Source of the DNA: UBA4877 sp002399345
Lineage (GTDB): Bacteria > Bacillota > Thermoanaerobacteria > Thermoanaerobacterales > UBA4877
Assembly (NCBI GenBank): GCA_036752905.1
Contig: DAIORT010000007.1
Coordinates: 1-64,000, forward strand
Direction of reading: 5' to 3'
DNA: 64,000 nt
Both the position numbers and the translations under genes were made by a program. The notes under the pieces are model-generated. The model did no database searches, was not told the origin of the DNA, and was given only the letters and a program-made list of their open reading frames with translations. Positions 8,105 through 16,930 of the stretch are shown here, one piece after another (positions within the stretch are counted from its first letter, which is position 1; each line of letters begins with the position of its first letter).

Positions 8105-9730
8105 TCACTCCATAATATTAATCTTGTCGTCCATACCTTTAAATACCTCATGAACCTTAACCATAAAATCGTCTTCTCTTTTTTTCTCTTTTTCTATTAT
8201 ACACTCAATCTTTAGGTCAGCACCAGTATTCTCTTTAATTATATTTTCTATTATTTCCTTATTTTCCTGCTTTTTTAGTTCATCAGCAAAAAACGAGTCA
8301 TTTTTGTTAAAATATATCTTAATTCTTCCTCCTGATATTCCTTTTAATGTACCCATTGAAAGATACGAACAAAGTTTCATGGAATTTTGCTTGACCGCAG
8401 AGAGTATAGCCGGCCAGGCCGATTTTATTTTTTCCATATTATCGTCATGATCATTTTTAAACTCGGCTGTCCTTACCTCAGACGACTTTACCTCTGATTT
8501 ATCTTTTCTTTTATTATTATCATTCTCTCCAACTATATTTTTTATATTTTTGCCTTTGGCTTTCCTGCCTGCTTTTTTTATCGCCCTTTTAGGTTGTAAA
8601 TCCGTGGCAGTACTTCTTTTTTCAGTATCCTTACCGGCGGTCTTAACATCATCAAGGCAAAGCTTAATGAGAATTGTCTCAAGGACAATAAGCGGCTGGG
8701 ATGAATATTTAAGTGAATTTTCCGCCTTAATAAACACATCCATCATCTTCACAATGCGGCTGGTACTAATAGAATGCGAAAGTTCTTCCAGCGACTTATA
8801 TTCACTCTCGGGTAAATCAATCATGCCTTTATTTATTCCAACCGTAGTAATGAATAAAAGATTACGCATAACCATAACAAGGTCCCTGGCAAACTGTACC
8901 GGGTCTCTTCCATTCATATACTCATTATCCACTATATCCACACACTGTGAGACATTCCTATCTGCAATGGCCGCAATTGTATCCGTTAAAACATCCTCAT
9001 CCGTTATGCCCAAAATCTCAAGCACATCCTCCCGCGAGATCTTACCGTCGCAAAAAGCTATGCATTCATCCAATATGGAAAGCGCATCCCTCAAGGCTCC
9101 CTCTGCCTTTCGTGCAATAAGCTCCCCGGCATCCGGATCAAGCGTGACATTCACCTTTTCACATACAAACATAAGCCTTTCTTCAATGTCCCTTACCGGA
9201 ATTCTCTTGAAATCATACCTCTGGCAGCGGGAAGATATGGTAACCGGAACCTTCTGCGGATCCGTAGTAGCCAATATAAATATAATGTATGCAGGAGGTT
9301 CCTCCAATGTTTTTAAAAGAGCATTGAAGGCGCCCTGAGAAAGCATATGCACCTCATCTATGATATATACCCTGTACCTTCCCATAGACGGAAGGTACTT
9401 AACATCCTCCCGAAGCTCTCTTATATTATTTACCCCGTTGTTTGATGCTGCATCTATCTCAATAATATCCATATTATTTCCGTTTGTTATGTCCCGGCAG
9501 TTTTTGCAATGGTTGCAAGGGTTGCCGCCTGTCGGCTCCAGGCAGTTCACCGCTTTGGCAAATATCTTTGCCATGCTGGTCTTACCCGTACCCCTTGAAC
9601 CAGTAAAGAGATATGCATGGGAAATCATATTATTTTTTATCTGGTTTTTCAGTGCAGTCACTATGGCATCCTGTCCGACCACTTCATCAAAATTCTTTGG
9701 CCTAAATCTTCTATATAGCGCAGTATACAT
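8105..9730 (-). CDS. dnaX: DNA polymerase III subunit gamma/tau
   Basis: The clamp-loader ATPase, 541 residues. Walker A GSRGTGKT is at 44-51, a zinc site uses Cys72, 75 and 78 with Cys63, Walker B is IIDEVHML near 127, and sensor 1 is LATTDPQK. Domain III ends near 365. A Lys-rich linker follows, then a tau-like C-terminal domain (about 430-541). In the linker the mRNA has seven consecutive A (8573-8579), in frame as A AAA AAA at codons 384-386, the same region where E. coli shifts frame. A -1 shift would add 17 codons and stop, giving a gamma-like product of about 403 residues. It follows the SRP RNA gene as in Bacillus. Confidence 0.97.
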   Translation of the reverse strand: MYTALYRRFRPKNFDEVVGQDAIVTALKNQIKNNMISHAYLFTGSRGTGKTSMAKIFAKAVNCLEPTGGNPCNHCKNCRDITNGNNMDIIEIDAASNNGVNNIRELREDVKYLPSMGRYRVYIIDEVHMLSQGAFNALLKTLEEPPAYIIFILATTDPQKVPVTISSRCQRYDFKRIPVRDIEERLMFVCEKVNVTLDPDAGELIARKAEGALRDALSILDECIAFCDGKISREDVLEILGITDEDVLTDTIAAIADRNVSQCVDIVDNEYMNGRDPVQFARDLVMVMRNLLFITTVGINKGMIDLPESEYKSLEELSHSISTSRIVKMMDVFIKAENSLKYSSQPLIVLETILIKLCLDDVKTAGKDTEKRSTATDLQPKRAIKKAGRKAKGKNIKNIVGENDNNKRKDKSEVKSSEVRTAEFKNDHDDNMEKIKSAWPAILSAVKQNSMKLCSYLSMGTLKGISGGRIKIYFNKNDSFFADELKKQENKEIIENIIKENTGADLKIECIIEKEKKREDDFMVKVHEVFKGMDDKINIME

Positions 9731-9826
9731 TTTTATTTCACCACTTTATCTTATGTGTTTCATATCTTTTTGTAACACATGCAGACATATATTAAAAAAG
9801 GCCCGCTTACTGGGTCATTTAATAAA

Positions 9827-10096
9827 GGCCGTACACCCACCTTCGACAAGATATCATACACGGCACCGATGCAGCCGGCTCGGACCAGGTTGCCCTGCGG
9901 CACACGGAAGTGTTTACTTACCGCTGCTTCCTTCCGGACCTGGCGGGGTTCGTAAATTCCCGTTGCACAGGACCCAGTCTTCTTCGCCGCTTACATCGAC
10001 CAGACTGTACAATATCTTGCCTCGGCGTGGGACTTCAACCCTGCTATAGCGGATTGCAGGTTATAGGGCACCGCTACCTCCCCATCTAGTACGGCC
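9827..10096 (-). ncRNA. ffs: Signal recognition particle RNA (large, Alu-containing type)
   Basis: The ends GGCCGTAC and GTACGGCC pair, giving a transcript of about 270 nt, the size of the Bacillus scRNA. The universally conserved helix 8 region is present: CCAGGTCCGGAAGGAAGCAG, with the GGAA tetraloop and the asymmetric loop AGCAG that bind Ffh. The 5' part carries the GGTGCCC and related loops of the Alu domain. It lies directly upstream of dnaX in the same orientation, the standard Firmicutes arrangement. A T-run follows at about 9793-9799. Confidence 0.95.
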
Positions 10097-10176
10097 AGGC
10101 CATTTTCTATTTTAACAATAACATTATTATATCGTCTTTGACGAAAAAAATCAACACTCCATTTATTACAACAAAA

Positions 10177-10959
10177 CTACAAGAGCCTGACTTGGATCTC
10201 AGTTAAAAGTTCCTCTGTGTATGCGGTAAAACGGCTGTCTATATGATAAAGCTCAAAGGGTTCTCCCGAGACGTGAAAGCCGGCATTTCCCGCATAGGTT
10301 AGGATATCTCTCTTTTTCTCCGTGGCCTGGTCATGGTCTCCCCGGTAAAAAATCGACAGATATTGTCCTCCCGGCAGTACAAAATCATATTGATCCGATT
10401 TTTCATTAAGTATACAAAAAATAGATATGTGTCCGCCCCTCAGGATTGCTCCCATGGTATAGCTGCTCAAATCCTGAATCTTATCCTCTTGCCTGCGGTG
10501 CAGCTTATTTAAGGCAAAGTTCTCCCCTTCATCATAGGTAATCTCATCACTTAAACGCAAGCAAAAACGCTCAGGAATGCTTTTGACGGTAAACTTTCCG
10601 CCATCCATTTCATACAGATTCTTTAGCTTATCCTTACGATAGCAAATGGATTGCTTAACGGTGCGCAAACTTTCCATCTGTTTCTCTATAAGCTCCTGTT
10701 CATCTTGCAGAAGTGACAGGGTATTCATAGTACTTTGGTCATCTAAATATTCCTTTATGTCCTTTATGGAAAAATTCAATTGGCGCAGATCCTTAATGAT
10801 GTTCAGTTTAAAAATATCATTTAAACTATAAAACCTGTACCCATTTTTACCACGGATAGGCTTTAATATGCCAATCCTTTCATAATACCTCAGAGAATCC
10901 ACACCTATACCATAAATCTTTGATATCTCACTGATCCTGTAGTGATCCCTCATGAACAT
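10177..10959 (-). CDS. MerR-family regulator with GyrI-like effector domain
   Basis: The N-terminal 75 residues are a MerR winged helix (YRISEISKIYGIGVDSLRYYERIGI). A coiled coil follows at about 80-125, then a C-terminal ligand-binding domain of about 150 residues in the style of BmrR/GyrI multidrug sensors. Such proteins bend an over-long promoter spacer when a ligand binds. ATG at 10959 or 10953 could start it, since GGGAGG lies 4 or 10 bases upstream. It is divergent from the YitT gene, and the space between contains a MerR-type promoter. The ligand is unknown. Confidence 0.85.
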   Translation of the reverse strand: MFMRDHYRISEISKIYGIGVDSLRYYERIGILKPIRGKNGYRFYSLNDIFKLNIIKDLRQLNFSIKDIKEYLDDQSTMNTLSLLQDEQELIEKQMESLRTVKQSICYRKDKLKNLYEMDGGKFTVKSIPERFCLRLSDEITYDEGENFALNKLHRRQEDKIQDLSSYTMGAILRGGHISIFCILNEKSDQYDFVLPGGQYLSIFYRGDHDQATEKKRDILTYAGNAGFHVSGEPFELYHIDSRFTAYTEELLTEIQVRLL

Positions 10960-10987
10960 CAAACCTCCCTGCCTCAAACATTATAAC

Positions 10988-11017
10988 TTGACATAGCATT
11001 ATACCATGGTTTATGCT
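10988..11017 (+). promoter_or_regulatory. MerR-type promoter upstream of the YitT gene
   Basis: TTGACA (10988-10993) and TATGCT (11012-11017) are 18 bases apart, slightly longer than the 17-base optimum, as MerR-activated promoters tend to be. The palindrome ACCATGGT (11003-11010) lies inside the spacer. The adjacent divergent MerR gene is the obvious candidate regulator. Confidence 0.45.
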
Positions 11018-11062
11018 AAAGATACAGCTATTATATAAAAATTAAAATAAATAAGGCTGAAT

Positions 11063-11773
11063 ATGTTAAAAAGGATTATTTTTATGTCTATTAAAAATAT
11101 ATTTTCTCACTTTACAGACGAAATAAAAAGATTACTTACTCCTCGTAAGATGGTTGCTATTTTAGCCGGTACGGCTATTCTCTCATTCGGGTTGTACAAT
11201 ATACATCGGCAGACACATATAACCGAAGGCGGAGTTCTGGGAATGATATTGCTGCTCAATTACTGGTTTGGCATTACTTCTTCAGTGGCCTCACCCGCTC
11301 TTGACATACTCTGTTATATATTTTCCTCGCGATACCTGAGCAAAGATTTCCTTAAATTATCAGCTATATCCACGTTCTGTCTTGCAGGCTTCTTTTTTTT
11401 ATGGGAACAATTTCCCCCGATTTTGCCGGACCTGTCGCCCCACCCTTTAATAGCAGCTATAGCAGGCGGCATATCCGTAGGTATCGGAACCGGCGTTGTG
11501 GTACGTCAAGGCGGCTCTACTGGAGGAGATGATGCATTGGCACTCACCATATCAAAGATTACCGGCTGCAAACTTTTTCTAGCATACTTTTTCACCGATA
11601 TAACCGTACTCCTGTTGTCGCTTACCTACATTCCCTTTAAACGCATTGCATTTTCAATAGTTACAGTTTCAATCTCATCTTACTTAGTTGACTTTATAAA
11701 ATGCTTTTCTTTTGAAAATGTACAGAAAAAATATAATGAAAAAAAATCTGAAGCAGATAGCATTACTGACTGA
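11063..11773 (+). CDS. YitT-family membrane protein
   Basis: The 236-residue protein has about five to six hydrophobic segments and the family signature ITEGGVLGMILLLNYWFGI, followed by VVRQGGSTGGDDALAL. The usual C-terminal cytosolic DUF2179 domain of long YitT proteins is absent, since the protein ends in a short charged tail. ATG at 11084, with AAGGA eight bases upstream, is an alternative start. Function of the family is not settled. It is probably controlled by the divergent MerR protein. Confidence 0.82.
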   Translation: MLKRIIFMSIKNIFSHFTDEIKRLLTPRKMVAILAGTAILSFGLYNIHRQTHITEGGVLGMILLLNYWFGITSSVASPALDILCYIFSSRYLSKDFLKLSAISTFCLAGFFFLWEQFPPILPDLSPHPLIAAIAGGISVGIGTGVVVRQGGSTGGDDALALTISKITGCKLFLAYFFTDITVLLLSLTYIPFKRIAFSIVTVSISSYLVDFIKCFSFENVQKKYNEKKSEADSITD

Positions 11774-11820
11774 TAATATTATATATGAAGACCCAATAAC
11801 TGAAAAGAAATAAATAGGTA

Positions 11821-11850
11821 AAAAATAAAAGCCCTTTATTTATTAAAGGG
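11821..11850 (-). terminator. Terminator downstream of tRNA-Ser
   Basis: On the minus strand CCCTTTA-ATAAA-TAAAGGG is followed by CTTTTATTTTTT. It lies 15 bases past the 3' end of tRNA-Ser(GGA). Confidence 0.8.
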
Positions 11851-11864
11851 TAGTTATAAAATAA

Positions 11865-11956
11865 TGGCGGAGAAGGAGGGATTCGAACCCTCGAGACGCT
11901 TTTGACGTCTATGCGATTTCCAGTCGCACGCCCTCGGCCAACTAGGCGACTTCTCC
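11865..11956 (-). tRNA. tRNA-Ser (GGA)
   Basis: A class II tRNA with a long variable arm. Acceptor GGAGAAG pairs with CTTCTCC, the anticodon loop is CTGGAAA, the variable stem is AGACG/CGTCT, the T-arm is GGGTTCGAATCCC, and CCA is encoded. Confidence 0.96.
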
Positions 11957-11989
11957 ATATATAGGTCTACAAAAAACATTATATAATTT

Positions 11990-12080
11990 TGGCGGAGAGG
12001 GTGGGATTTGAACCCACGAAACGGTTCCCCGTTTACTCGATTTCGAGTCGAGCGCCTTCGGCCAGCTCAGCCACCTCTCC
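11990..12080 (-). tRNA. tRNA-Ser (CGA)
   Basis: A class II tRNA. Acceptor GGAGAGG pairs with CCTCTCC, the anticodon loop is CTCGAAA giving CGA, there is a long variable arm, the T-arm is GGGTTCAAATCCC, and CCA is encoded. It starts five bases after tadA, and both tRNA-Ser genes are probably cotranscribed with it. Confidence 0.96.
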
Positions 12081-12084
12081 CAGC

Positions 12085-12531
12085 TCACCGCTTTTTTTTA
12101 AAAAAATTTTTTAAATAACTCCGACACTCGTCTTCCATAATGCCTGTAATCACCTCAGGCATATGTCCAAGCCTTTTATCCTCAACAATATTATATAGCG
12201 AGCCGCAAAAACCCATCCTAGGATTCTGCGTGCCTATCACGATTTTTTCAAGCCGTGACAATAATATTGCACCGGCACACATTGGGCACGGCTCCAACGT
12301 GACGTATATGCTGCACATTTCAAGTCTCCAATTATCAAGTTCCCGCTCGGCTTCCCTTATGGCAATTATTTCTGCATGTGCCGAAACATCATGTAGCGTC
12401 TCGGTTTGGTTATATCCTCTGCCTATTACCACGTCATTTAAAGTAACCACTGCACCTACCGGAACCTCACCTTGCCATGCAGCTTTTTCTGCCTCTTTTA
12501 AGGCTTCATTCATAAAAAAATCGTGATTCAT
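12085..12531 (-). CDS. tadA: tRNA-specific adenosine deaminase
   Basis: The enzyme converts A34 of tRNA-Arg(ACG) to inosine. At 149 residues it has the zinc and catalytic signatures HAEIIAI (His52, Glu54) and PCPMCAGAI (Cys81, Cys84). The ATG at 12531 is chosen over the in-frame GTG six bases upstream because AAAGGTGATT forms the ribosome site. Its neighbourhood of tRNA-Ser, SRP RNA and dnaX matches Bacillus. Confidence 0.95.
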   Translation of the reverse strand: MNHDFFMNEALKEAEKAAWQGEVPVGAVVTLNDVVIGRGYNQTETLHDVSAHAEIIAIREAERELDNWRLEMCSIYVTLEPCPMCAGAILLSRLEKIVIGTQNPRMGFCGSLYNIVEDKRLGHMPEVITGIMEDECRSYLKNFFKKKR

Positions 12532-12635
12532 AATCACCTTTGAACAACAATGCGCCTATCTTAAGGCACAGGATTTAGTAAAACAACATTTATATTATAA
12601 CAAGGGTGCAGGTAACTGTCAATAGAACAGAGTTT

Positions 12636-13142
12636 TTAATCCATCAGGAAACCTTTATCTCCTAGGGCTTTTTCTATTCTGTCCAGTACCTCTTCACTTT
12701 CCGATTCTACAGTGTGCAGATGCACGCCTTCCGTAAGTGAGGATAATAATTTTCCTTGGCTGTTACTAATATTTTTAGCAAACTTATCGAGGTCATACCT
12801 GGATGATATCATAAGATAACCCTTAAGCTCCCCATATACGGGATGGTCGACTATGACATCGACTATTTTTCCACCGTAATCGACGATGGTAGTCAGTTCT
12901 TCATACATCCTGCTTTTGTCATGCCTACAAGCAAATACCCTTATATTCTTATGTAGTTTTTTCTCCAGACAATAGCCCTGGGGAGTCGAAAGAATCCCGT
13001 TTCCCGCCGCGCGCAGTATTGCAATGTCCTGAACCACCACCTGCCTGCTAACACCCAGTCTGCCTGCAAGTATGCTGCCTGAAATAACTTCGCTGTGCAT
13101 GAGTATATCTAAGATCTTATGTCTTCTTGCCTGCGCATCCAT
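12636..13142 (-). CDS. niaR: NiaR-type NAD biosynthesis repressor
   Basis: The 168-residue protein has an N-terminal HTH_11 winged helix (RRHKILDILMHS...LGVSRQVVVQDIAILRAAG) and a C-terminal 3H domain with its conserved His in VDHPVYGELKG and VHLHTVES, which bind metal and nicotinate. In Firmicutes it represses niacin uptake and de novo NAD genes. None of these targets is in the window. The start is ATG at 13142 with GGTGGAG upstream, rather than the GTG nine bases earlier. Confidence 0.88.
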   Translation of the reverse strand: MDAQARRHKILDILMHSEVISGSILAGRLGVSRQVVVQDIAILRAAGNGILSTPQGYCLEKKLHKNIRVFACRHDKSRMYEELTTIVDYGGKIVDVIVDHPVYGELKGYLMISSRYDLDKFAKNISNSQGKLLSSLTEGVHLHTVESESEEVLDRIEKALGDKGFLMD

Positions 13143-13225
13143 TATCTCCACCAGCCTTCTATATAAATCCTAGTATATCACAAGTTAAAAAAACAGACTA
13201 ATGAATAAGGTGTGCATTTTTAAGC

Positions 13226-13855
13226 CTATACATCTAAAATGCCGTTTACTGCATCAAGTACACCGTTTACACATTCAGCACCTGTTTCATCATTTAAGAT
13301 GGCATTACCAATATATAAGTCCCTGTGCTTTGCATTTATAAACGCAATGGCCACAACCAGCACCCTACGTTCGGCCAGGCCTATAACCTTATAGTCTTCC
13401 ACCATAAATACGTTTTCCTTGCCCGTATATTTATTGAGTGCATCTATAGTGGCATTTATAAAAGCCATCTTTAGAAAATTGCCGGAATGGATACCGCCAT
13501 ACTCCCCCTCATAGGATATCCCGTCCTTCTCTAAGATTACTCTGGCTTTGCCGTTAATCCCCTCTAGGTCATAACTAAGGCTTTTTAATTTTATCCCGCC
13601 AAAACTTTTGTGTATACCATCGCTTTCTATTTCTGCCACACTTATCACTTTGTAATCGATGCTTATATTAAACTTAGCAGTAAGTGCCGACTGTACATCT
13701 CGGGAAATCTGTTTTGGATTTCTGCTCTTATCAGCAAGTATATGTATCTCTGCAATCTCACCCTGATCATCTTGTATTATTTTATTTGATATAACACCGC
13801 TTAACTGGTCTATCATTTTTTCCATTTCACTTATAATCTTCGTGTCTAATTCCAT
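13226..13855 (-). CDS. Conserved hypothetical protein (209 aa)
   Basis: I cannot name this protein. The first 70 residues (IAEIHILADKSRNPKQISRDVQSAL...FNISIDYKVISVAEI) look like a small alpha/beta domain in which basic residues precede a helix. The C-terminal 110 residues contain a beta-rich domain with YEGEYGGIHSGNFLKMAF and AERRVLVVAIAFI. No signal peptide or membrane segment is visible. It stands between niaR and hpf with gaps on both sides, so context gives no function. Confidence 0.6.
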   Translation of the reverse strand: MELDTKIISEMEKMIDQLSGVISNKIIQDDQGEIAEIHILADKSRNPKQISRDVQSALTAKFNISIDYKVISVAEIESDGIHKSFGGIKLKSLSYDLEGINGKARVILEKDGISYEGEYGGIHSGNFLKMAFINATIDALNKYTGKENVFMVEDYKVIGLAERRVLVVAIAFINAKHRDLYIGNAILNDETGAECVNGVLDAVNGILDV

Positions 13856-13931
13856 TGATATCCCGTCCCCTCAAAAAAAGCATTTAATACCTTATTCTAC
13901 TTATCTTTACTAAATCCTCCTTTTAATGATA

Positions 13932-13962
13932 AAATTCGGATGGAATAACTCCATCCGAATTT
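13932..13962 (-). terminator. Terminator after hpf
   Basis: On the minus strand AAATTCGGATGGA-GTTAT-TCCATCCGAATTT forms a long perfect stem directly after the hpf stop, ending in TTTTATC. Confidence 0.8.
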
Positions 13963-13964
13963 AT

Positions 13965-14510
13965 TTATTCTTCATAAGGCTCGATAAGCCCGTATTTACC
14001 ATCTTTTCTTTTGTATACGACAGCTACATCATCAGTTTCCTCATTAGTAAATACAAAGAAATTATGGCTTAAAAGGTTCATCTGAAGAATAGCTTCTTCC
14101 ACAGACATAGGCTTTATGCCGAATTTTTTTGTACGCACAACCTCGAATTTTTCATCCTCGTCCTCATTCTTCCCATCCTCTTTAAGCGGCACATCGGTAT
14201 ATCTTATGGATTCACCGCTGACAAACTTGTTTTCCAGACGAGTCTTATATTTTAGTATTTGCTTTTCAATTTTATCTACTGCATTATCAATGGAACTATA
14301 CATATCCGGCGTGGATTCTTCTGCCCTGAACATAATATCTCTGAATGGAATCGATACCTCAGCCTTGTGAACATTTTTCACCACCTCCAGCATAACTTTT
14401 GCTTCCACATCACTGTAAAAATACTTGTCAAGCTTTTGGAGCCTTTTTTCAGCCCTGTCCTTCAAGGTATTGGTTACTTTTATGTTTCTGCCTATTACTA
14501 TAACCTTCAT
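13965..14510 (-). CDS. hpf: Long-form ribosome hibernation promoting factor
   Basis: The protein of 181 residues has the N-terminal ribosome-binding domain (VIGRNIKVTNTLKDRAEKRL, about 1-95), a short acidic linker, and the C-terminal dimerisation domain (KPMSVEEAILQMNLLSHNFFVF, about 125-181) that joins two 70S ribosomes into 100S particles. ATG at 14510 has AGGGGTGG upstream. The frame beginning at 14528 has no better site. Confidence 0.94.
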   Translation of the reverse strand: MKVIVIGRNIKVTNTLKDRAEKRLQKLDKYFYSDVEAKVMLEVVKNVHKAEVSIPFRDIMFRAEESTPDMYSSIDNAVDKIEKQILKYKTRLENKFVSGESIRYTDVPLKEDGKNEDEDEKFEVVRTKKFGIKPMSVEEAILQMNLLSHNFFVFTNEETDDVAVVYKRKDGKYGLIEPYEE

Positions 14511-14577
14511 AGTATCCACCCCTCTCATTACAGTATATATTCTACTTTTTTGCTTTTTTTCCTCTTTTTATATTTAT

Positions 14578-15300
14578 TTAGTGGATCACCTTACTAAGAA
14601 ATTCTTTGGCTCTGCTATTTTGGGGATTGGAAAAGAATGTTTCCGGATTCGATTCCTCCAGTACCTTGCCCTCATCAATAAACATTATTCTATCTCCCAC
14701 CTCTTTTGCAAAACCCATCTCATGGGTAACCACTACCATGGTCATACCCTCCCTGGCCAGGCCTTCCATAGTCGTAAGCACATCCTTCACCATCTCGGGA
14801 TCAAGCGCCGATGTGGGTTCGTCAAATAGCATTATATCAGGCTGCATGGCCAGCGCCCTGCATATAGCCACCCTCTGCATCTGCCCGCCGGAAAGTTTAG
14901 CCGGATAATCATATGCGCGATCTGAAAGTCCCACTTCCTTTAGCAGTTCATTGGCATTATCCTCCGCCGCCTCTTTGCTGATTCCCTTAACCTCAACGGG
15001 GGCAAGGGTTATATTATCCATCACATTCAGATTGCTAAACAGATTAAAATGCTGGAAGACCATACCGATCTTCTGTCTTATCTTGTTTTCATCCGTCCTG
15101 CGGGTTATCTTTTCACCTTCTATATATATCTCCCCGCTGGTGGGATGCTCCAACAGATTTATGCATCTAAGCAGTGTACTTTTGCCTGATCCGCTTGGGC
15201 CGACAATAACTACAACCTCTCCCTTTTTAACCTCCATATCGATACCCTTAAGTACATTCAGACTGCCATAGTTTTTGCAGAGATCTTTAATGAGTATCAC
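14578..15300 (-). CDS. glnQ: Polar amino acid ABC transporter, ATPase
   Basis: The 240-residue ATPase has Walker A GPSGSGKST (35-43), Q-loop FQHFNLF, signature LSGGQMQRVAICRALA, Walker B IMLFDEPTSALDPE and a switch His in VVVTHEMGFA. This is the GlnQ/HisP class. The start is GTG, overlapping the permease gene by 14 bases, with GGAGG upstream. It is the last gene of the binding protein-permease-ATPase operon. Confidence 0.93.
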   Translation of the reverse strand: MILIKDLCKNYGSLNVLKGIDMEVKKGEVVVIVGPSGSGKSTLLRCINLLEHPTSGEIYIEGEKITRRTDENKIRQKIGMVFQHFNLFSNLNVMDNITLAPVEVKGISKEAAEDNANELLKEVGLSDRAYDYPAKLSGGQMQRVAICRALAMQPDIMLFDEPTSALDPEMVKDVLTTMEGLAREGMTMVVVTHEMGFAKEVGDRIMFIDEGKVLEESNPETFFSNPQNSRAKEFLSKVIH

Positions 15301-15952
15301 CGACTTTAAGCCTCCTTTCCAGCATTCTCTGTAATGATGAGAATATTGAAGTCATCACAAAATATATAAGTGCAACCTCTATCAACGGTTCAAAAGCGGT
15401 ATATGTCGCCGCCCTGATAATATCAGCCTGCCTCATGAGATCGCCCATGCTGATAACTGATACCGTGGCTGATTCCTTTAAAAGTGAAACAAATTCATTC
15501 CCCAGCGCAGGCAGAATATTTTTTATTGCCTGGGGAATAACCACAAAGCGCATGGCCAGGCCGTGGCTCATGCCCAGCGAACGTGCCGCCTCCATTTGCC
15601 CAGTATCAACCGCTTCAATACCGGCCCTTATAATCTCCGCCACATAGGCCCCGCTGTTAAAACTCAGGGCCGCAATCGCAGCAGGAAAGCTGGGAATATC
15701 ATGCCCTATAAGCTGCGGCAAACCGTAATAAACAATGTATAGCTGTACAAGTAACGGTGTGCCCCTTATAAGTTCCACATATATATTTCCCAGCGCCCTA
15801 AGCAATTTAAAGCGGGACATCTTAAATAAAGCTGTAATAAAACCGAATACGGTCCCTAGTAACACTGAAAAAAGTGTAAGCTCCAGTGTGGTTACGGTTC
15901 CCTTGACAAGAAGCGGACTGTAAGCGGAAACCCTTGAAAAATCCAAACTCAA
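15287..15952 (-). CDS. glnP: Polar amino acid ABC transporter, permease
   Basis: The 221-residue HisM-type permease has five or so membrane helices, the N-terminal motif GTVTTLELTLFSVLLG and the EAA loop EAARSLGMSHGLAMRFVVIPQAI that contacts the ATPase. The start is TTG with GGAGG seven bases upstream. It probably works as a homodimer because only one permease gene is present. Confidence 0.92.
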   Translation of the reverse strand: MSLDFSRVSAYSPLLVKGTVTTLELTLFSVLLGTVFGFITALFKMSRFKLLRALGNIYVELIRGTPLLVQLYIVYYGLPQLIGHDIPSFPAAIAALSFNSGAYVAEIIRAGIEAVDTGQMEAARSLGMSHGLAMRFVVIPQAIKNILPALGNEFVSLLKESATVSVISMGDLMRQADIIRAATYTAFEPLIEVALIYFVMTSIFSSLQRMLERRLKVGDTH

Positions 15953-15964
15953 TGCAATGCCTCC

Positions 15965-16786
15965 TTAAACTCCAAACCATTTATTTGCCATCTTTTTGTA
16001 CTCACCGCTGTCTTTAAGGCCTTTTAGCACATCATTAATGACCTTGACCAAATCCTCATTACCCCTTTTTACTGCAGCGGCTGAACCTCCATCATCAGAC
16101 AACTCACTTATATTTACTGCCGCAAGATCTTTATTGTTGGTTGTAAATTTATCGGCAACAACCCCGTCTACTAAAACACCATCCACCTTATTATTCATAA
16201 GCTCCATCACCGCATCGGTCACAAGGTTTACCGATTTGACTTCAGCGCCGCTTTTTTTAGCTTCATTTTCTTGTACAGTGCCCAGCTGAACACCGATCTT
16301 TTTTCCCTTCAAATCATCTACTGAAGCTATCTTGGTACCTTTCCTGATTAATAAGCGGTTTTCACCAGAATGATAAATATCCGAGAAATCTACACTCTTG
16401 GCTCTCTCCCCCGATGCGGACATTCCGGAAATTATAACATCAATTTTGTTGGACTGCAGCATAGGTATAAGTCCGTTAAATGACGTCTCGTTAAGTTTTA
16501 GTTTAACACCCAGCTCATCCGCTATAGCCTGGGCAAAATCAACGTCAAAACCAACGATCTTATCCTCGCCGCCAGTCATCTTGTGACTCTCATAGGGCGG
16601 ATAATCCCCGCTGATCCCTACGACCAGCTCTCCCCTCTTCTTTATCTCATCTACTTTATTTGTAGTATTACTTCTCTCAGTGCTGTTATTCCCGATTTTT
16701 GTCCCGGATGCCGGTTTATCACTTCCACATCCAATGGTACCCAATGCAAGAAGTGCAACCATTAGAAAAGTCATCATTTTTTTCAT
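15965..16786 (-). CDS. Amino acid-binding lipoprotein (SBP_bac_3), copy 1
   Basis: This is the extracytoplasmic receptor of the GlnPQ-type transporter, 273 residues. The lipoprotein signal is MKKMMTFLMVALLALGTIGC with the lipid-bearing Cys at 20. A Ser/Thr/Asn linker follows, then the periplasmic-binding fold (ELVVGISGDYPPYE, VGFDVDFAQAIADELGVKL, GLIPMLQSNKIDVIISGMS). The start at 16786 is set by the signal peptide and a GAGGGC site. It is closely similar to the gene at 17157-17984, with which it forms a tandem duplication including the promoter. The ligand cannot be told from sequence. Confidence 0.92.
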   Translation of the reverse strand: MKKMMTFLMVALLALGTIGCGSDKPASGTKIGNNSTERSNTTNKVDEIKKRGELVVGISGDYPPYESHKMTGGEDKIVGFDVDFAQAIADELGVKLKLNETSFNGLIPMLQSNKIDVIISGMSASGERAKSVDFSDIYHSGENRLLIRKGTKIASVDDLKGKKIGVQLGTVQENEAKKSGAEVKSVNLVTDAVMELMNNKVDGVLVDGVVADKFTTNNKDLAAVNISELSDDGGSAAAVKRGNEDLVKVINDVLKGLKDSGEYKKMANKWFGV

Positions 16787-16813
16787 ATAATCATGCCCTC
16801 TTTCTAATGCATA

Positions 16814-16842
16814 ATTATAAATTATAATGTATATAAAATCAA
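16814..16842 (-). promoter_or_regulatory. Promoter of the binding-protein/glnPQ operon
   Basis: On the minus strand TTGATT (16837-16842) and TATAAT (16814-16819) are 17 bases apart. The same boxes and spacing recur before copy 2. Confidence 0.7.
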
Positions 16843-16930
16843 TACCTTTTTTAGGCTTTTTAAAAGAAATGTATATTTTACTAAGTGAATACACAGAGTT
16901 GACTAAATTAAATTTATTTTAAATAAAACC

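Noticed and set aside
8550..9338. Plus-strand 262-codon open frame
   Set aside because: It lies wholly opposite dnaX, and its Ser/Leu-rich text is typical of antisense to a conserved gene.
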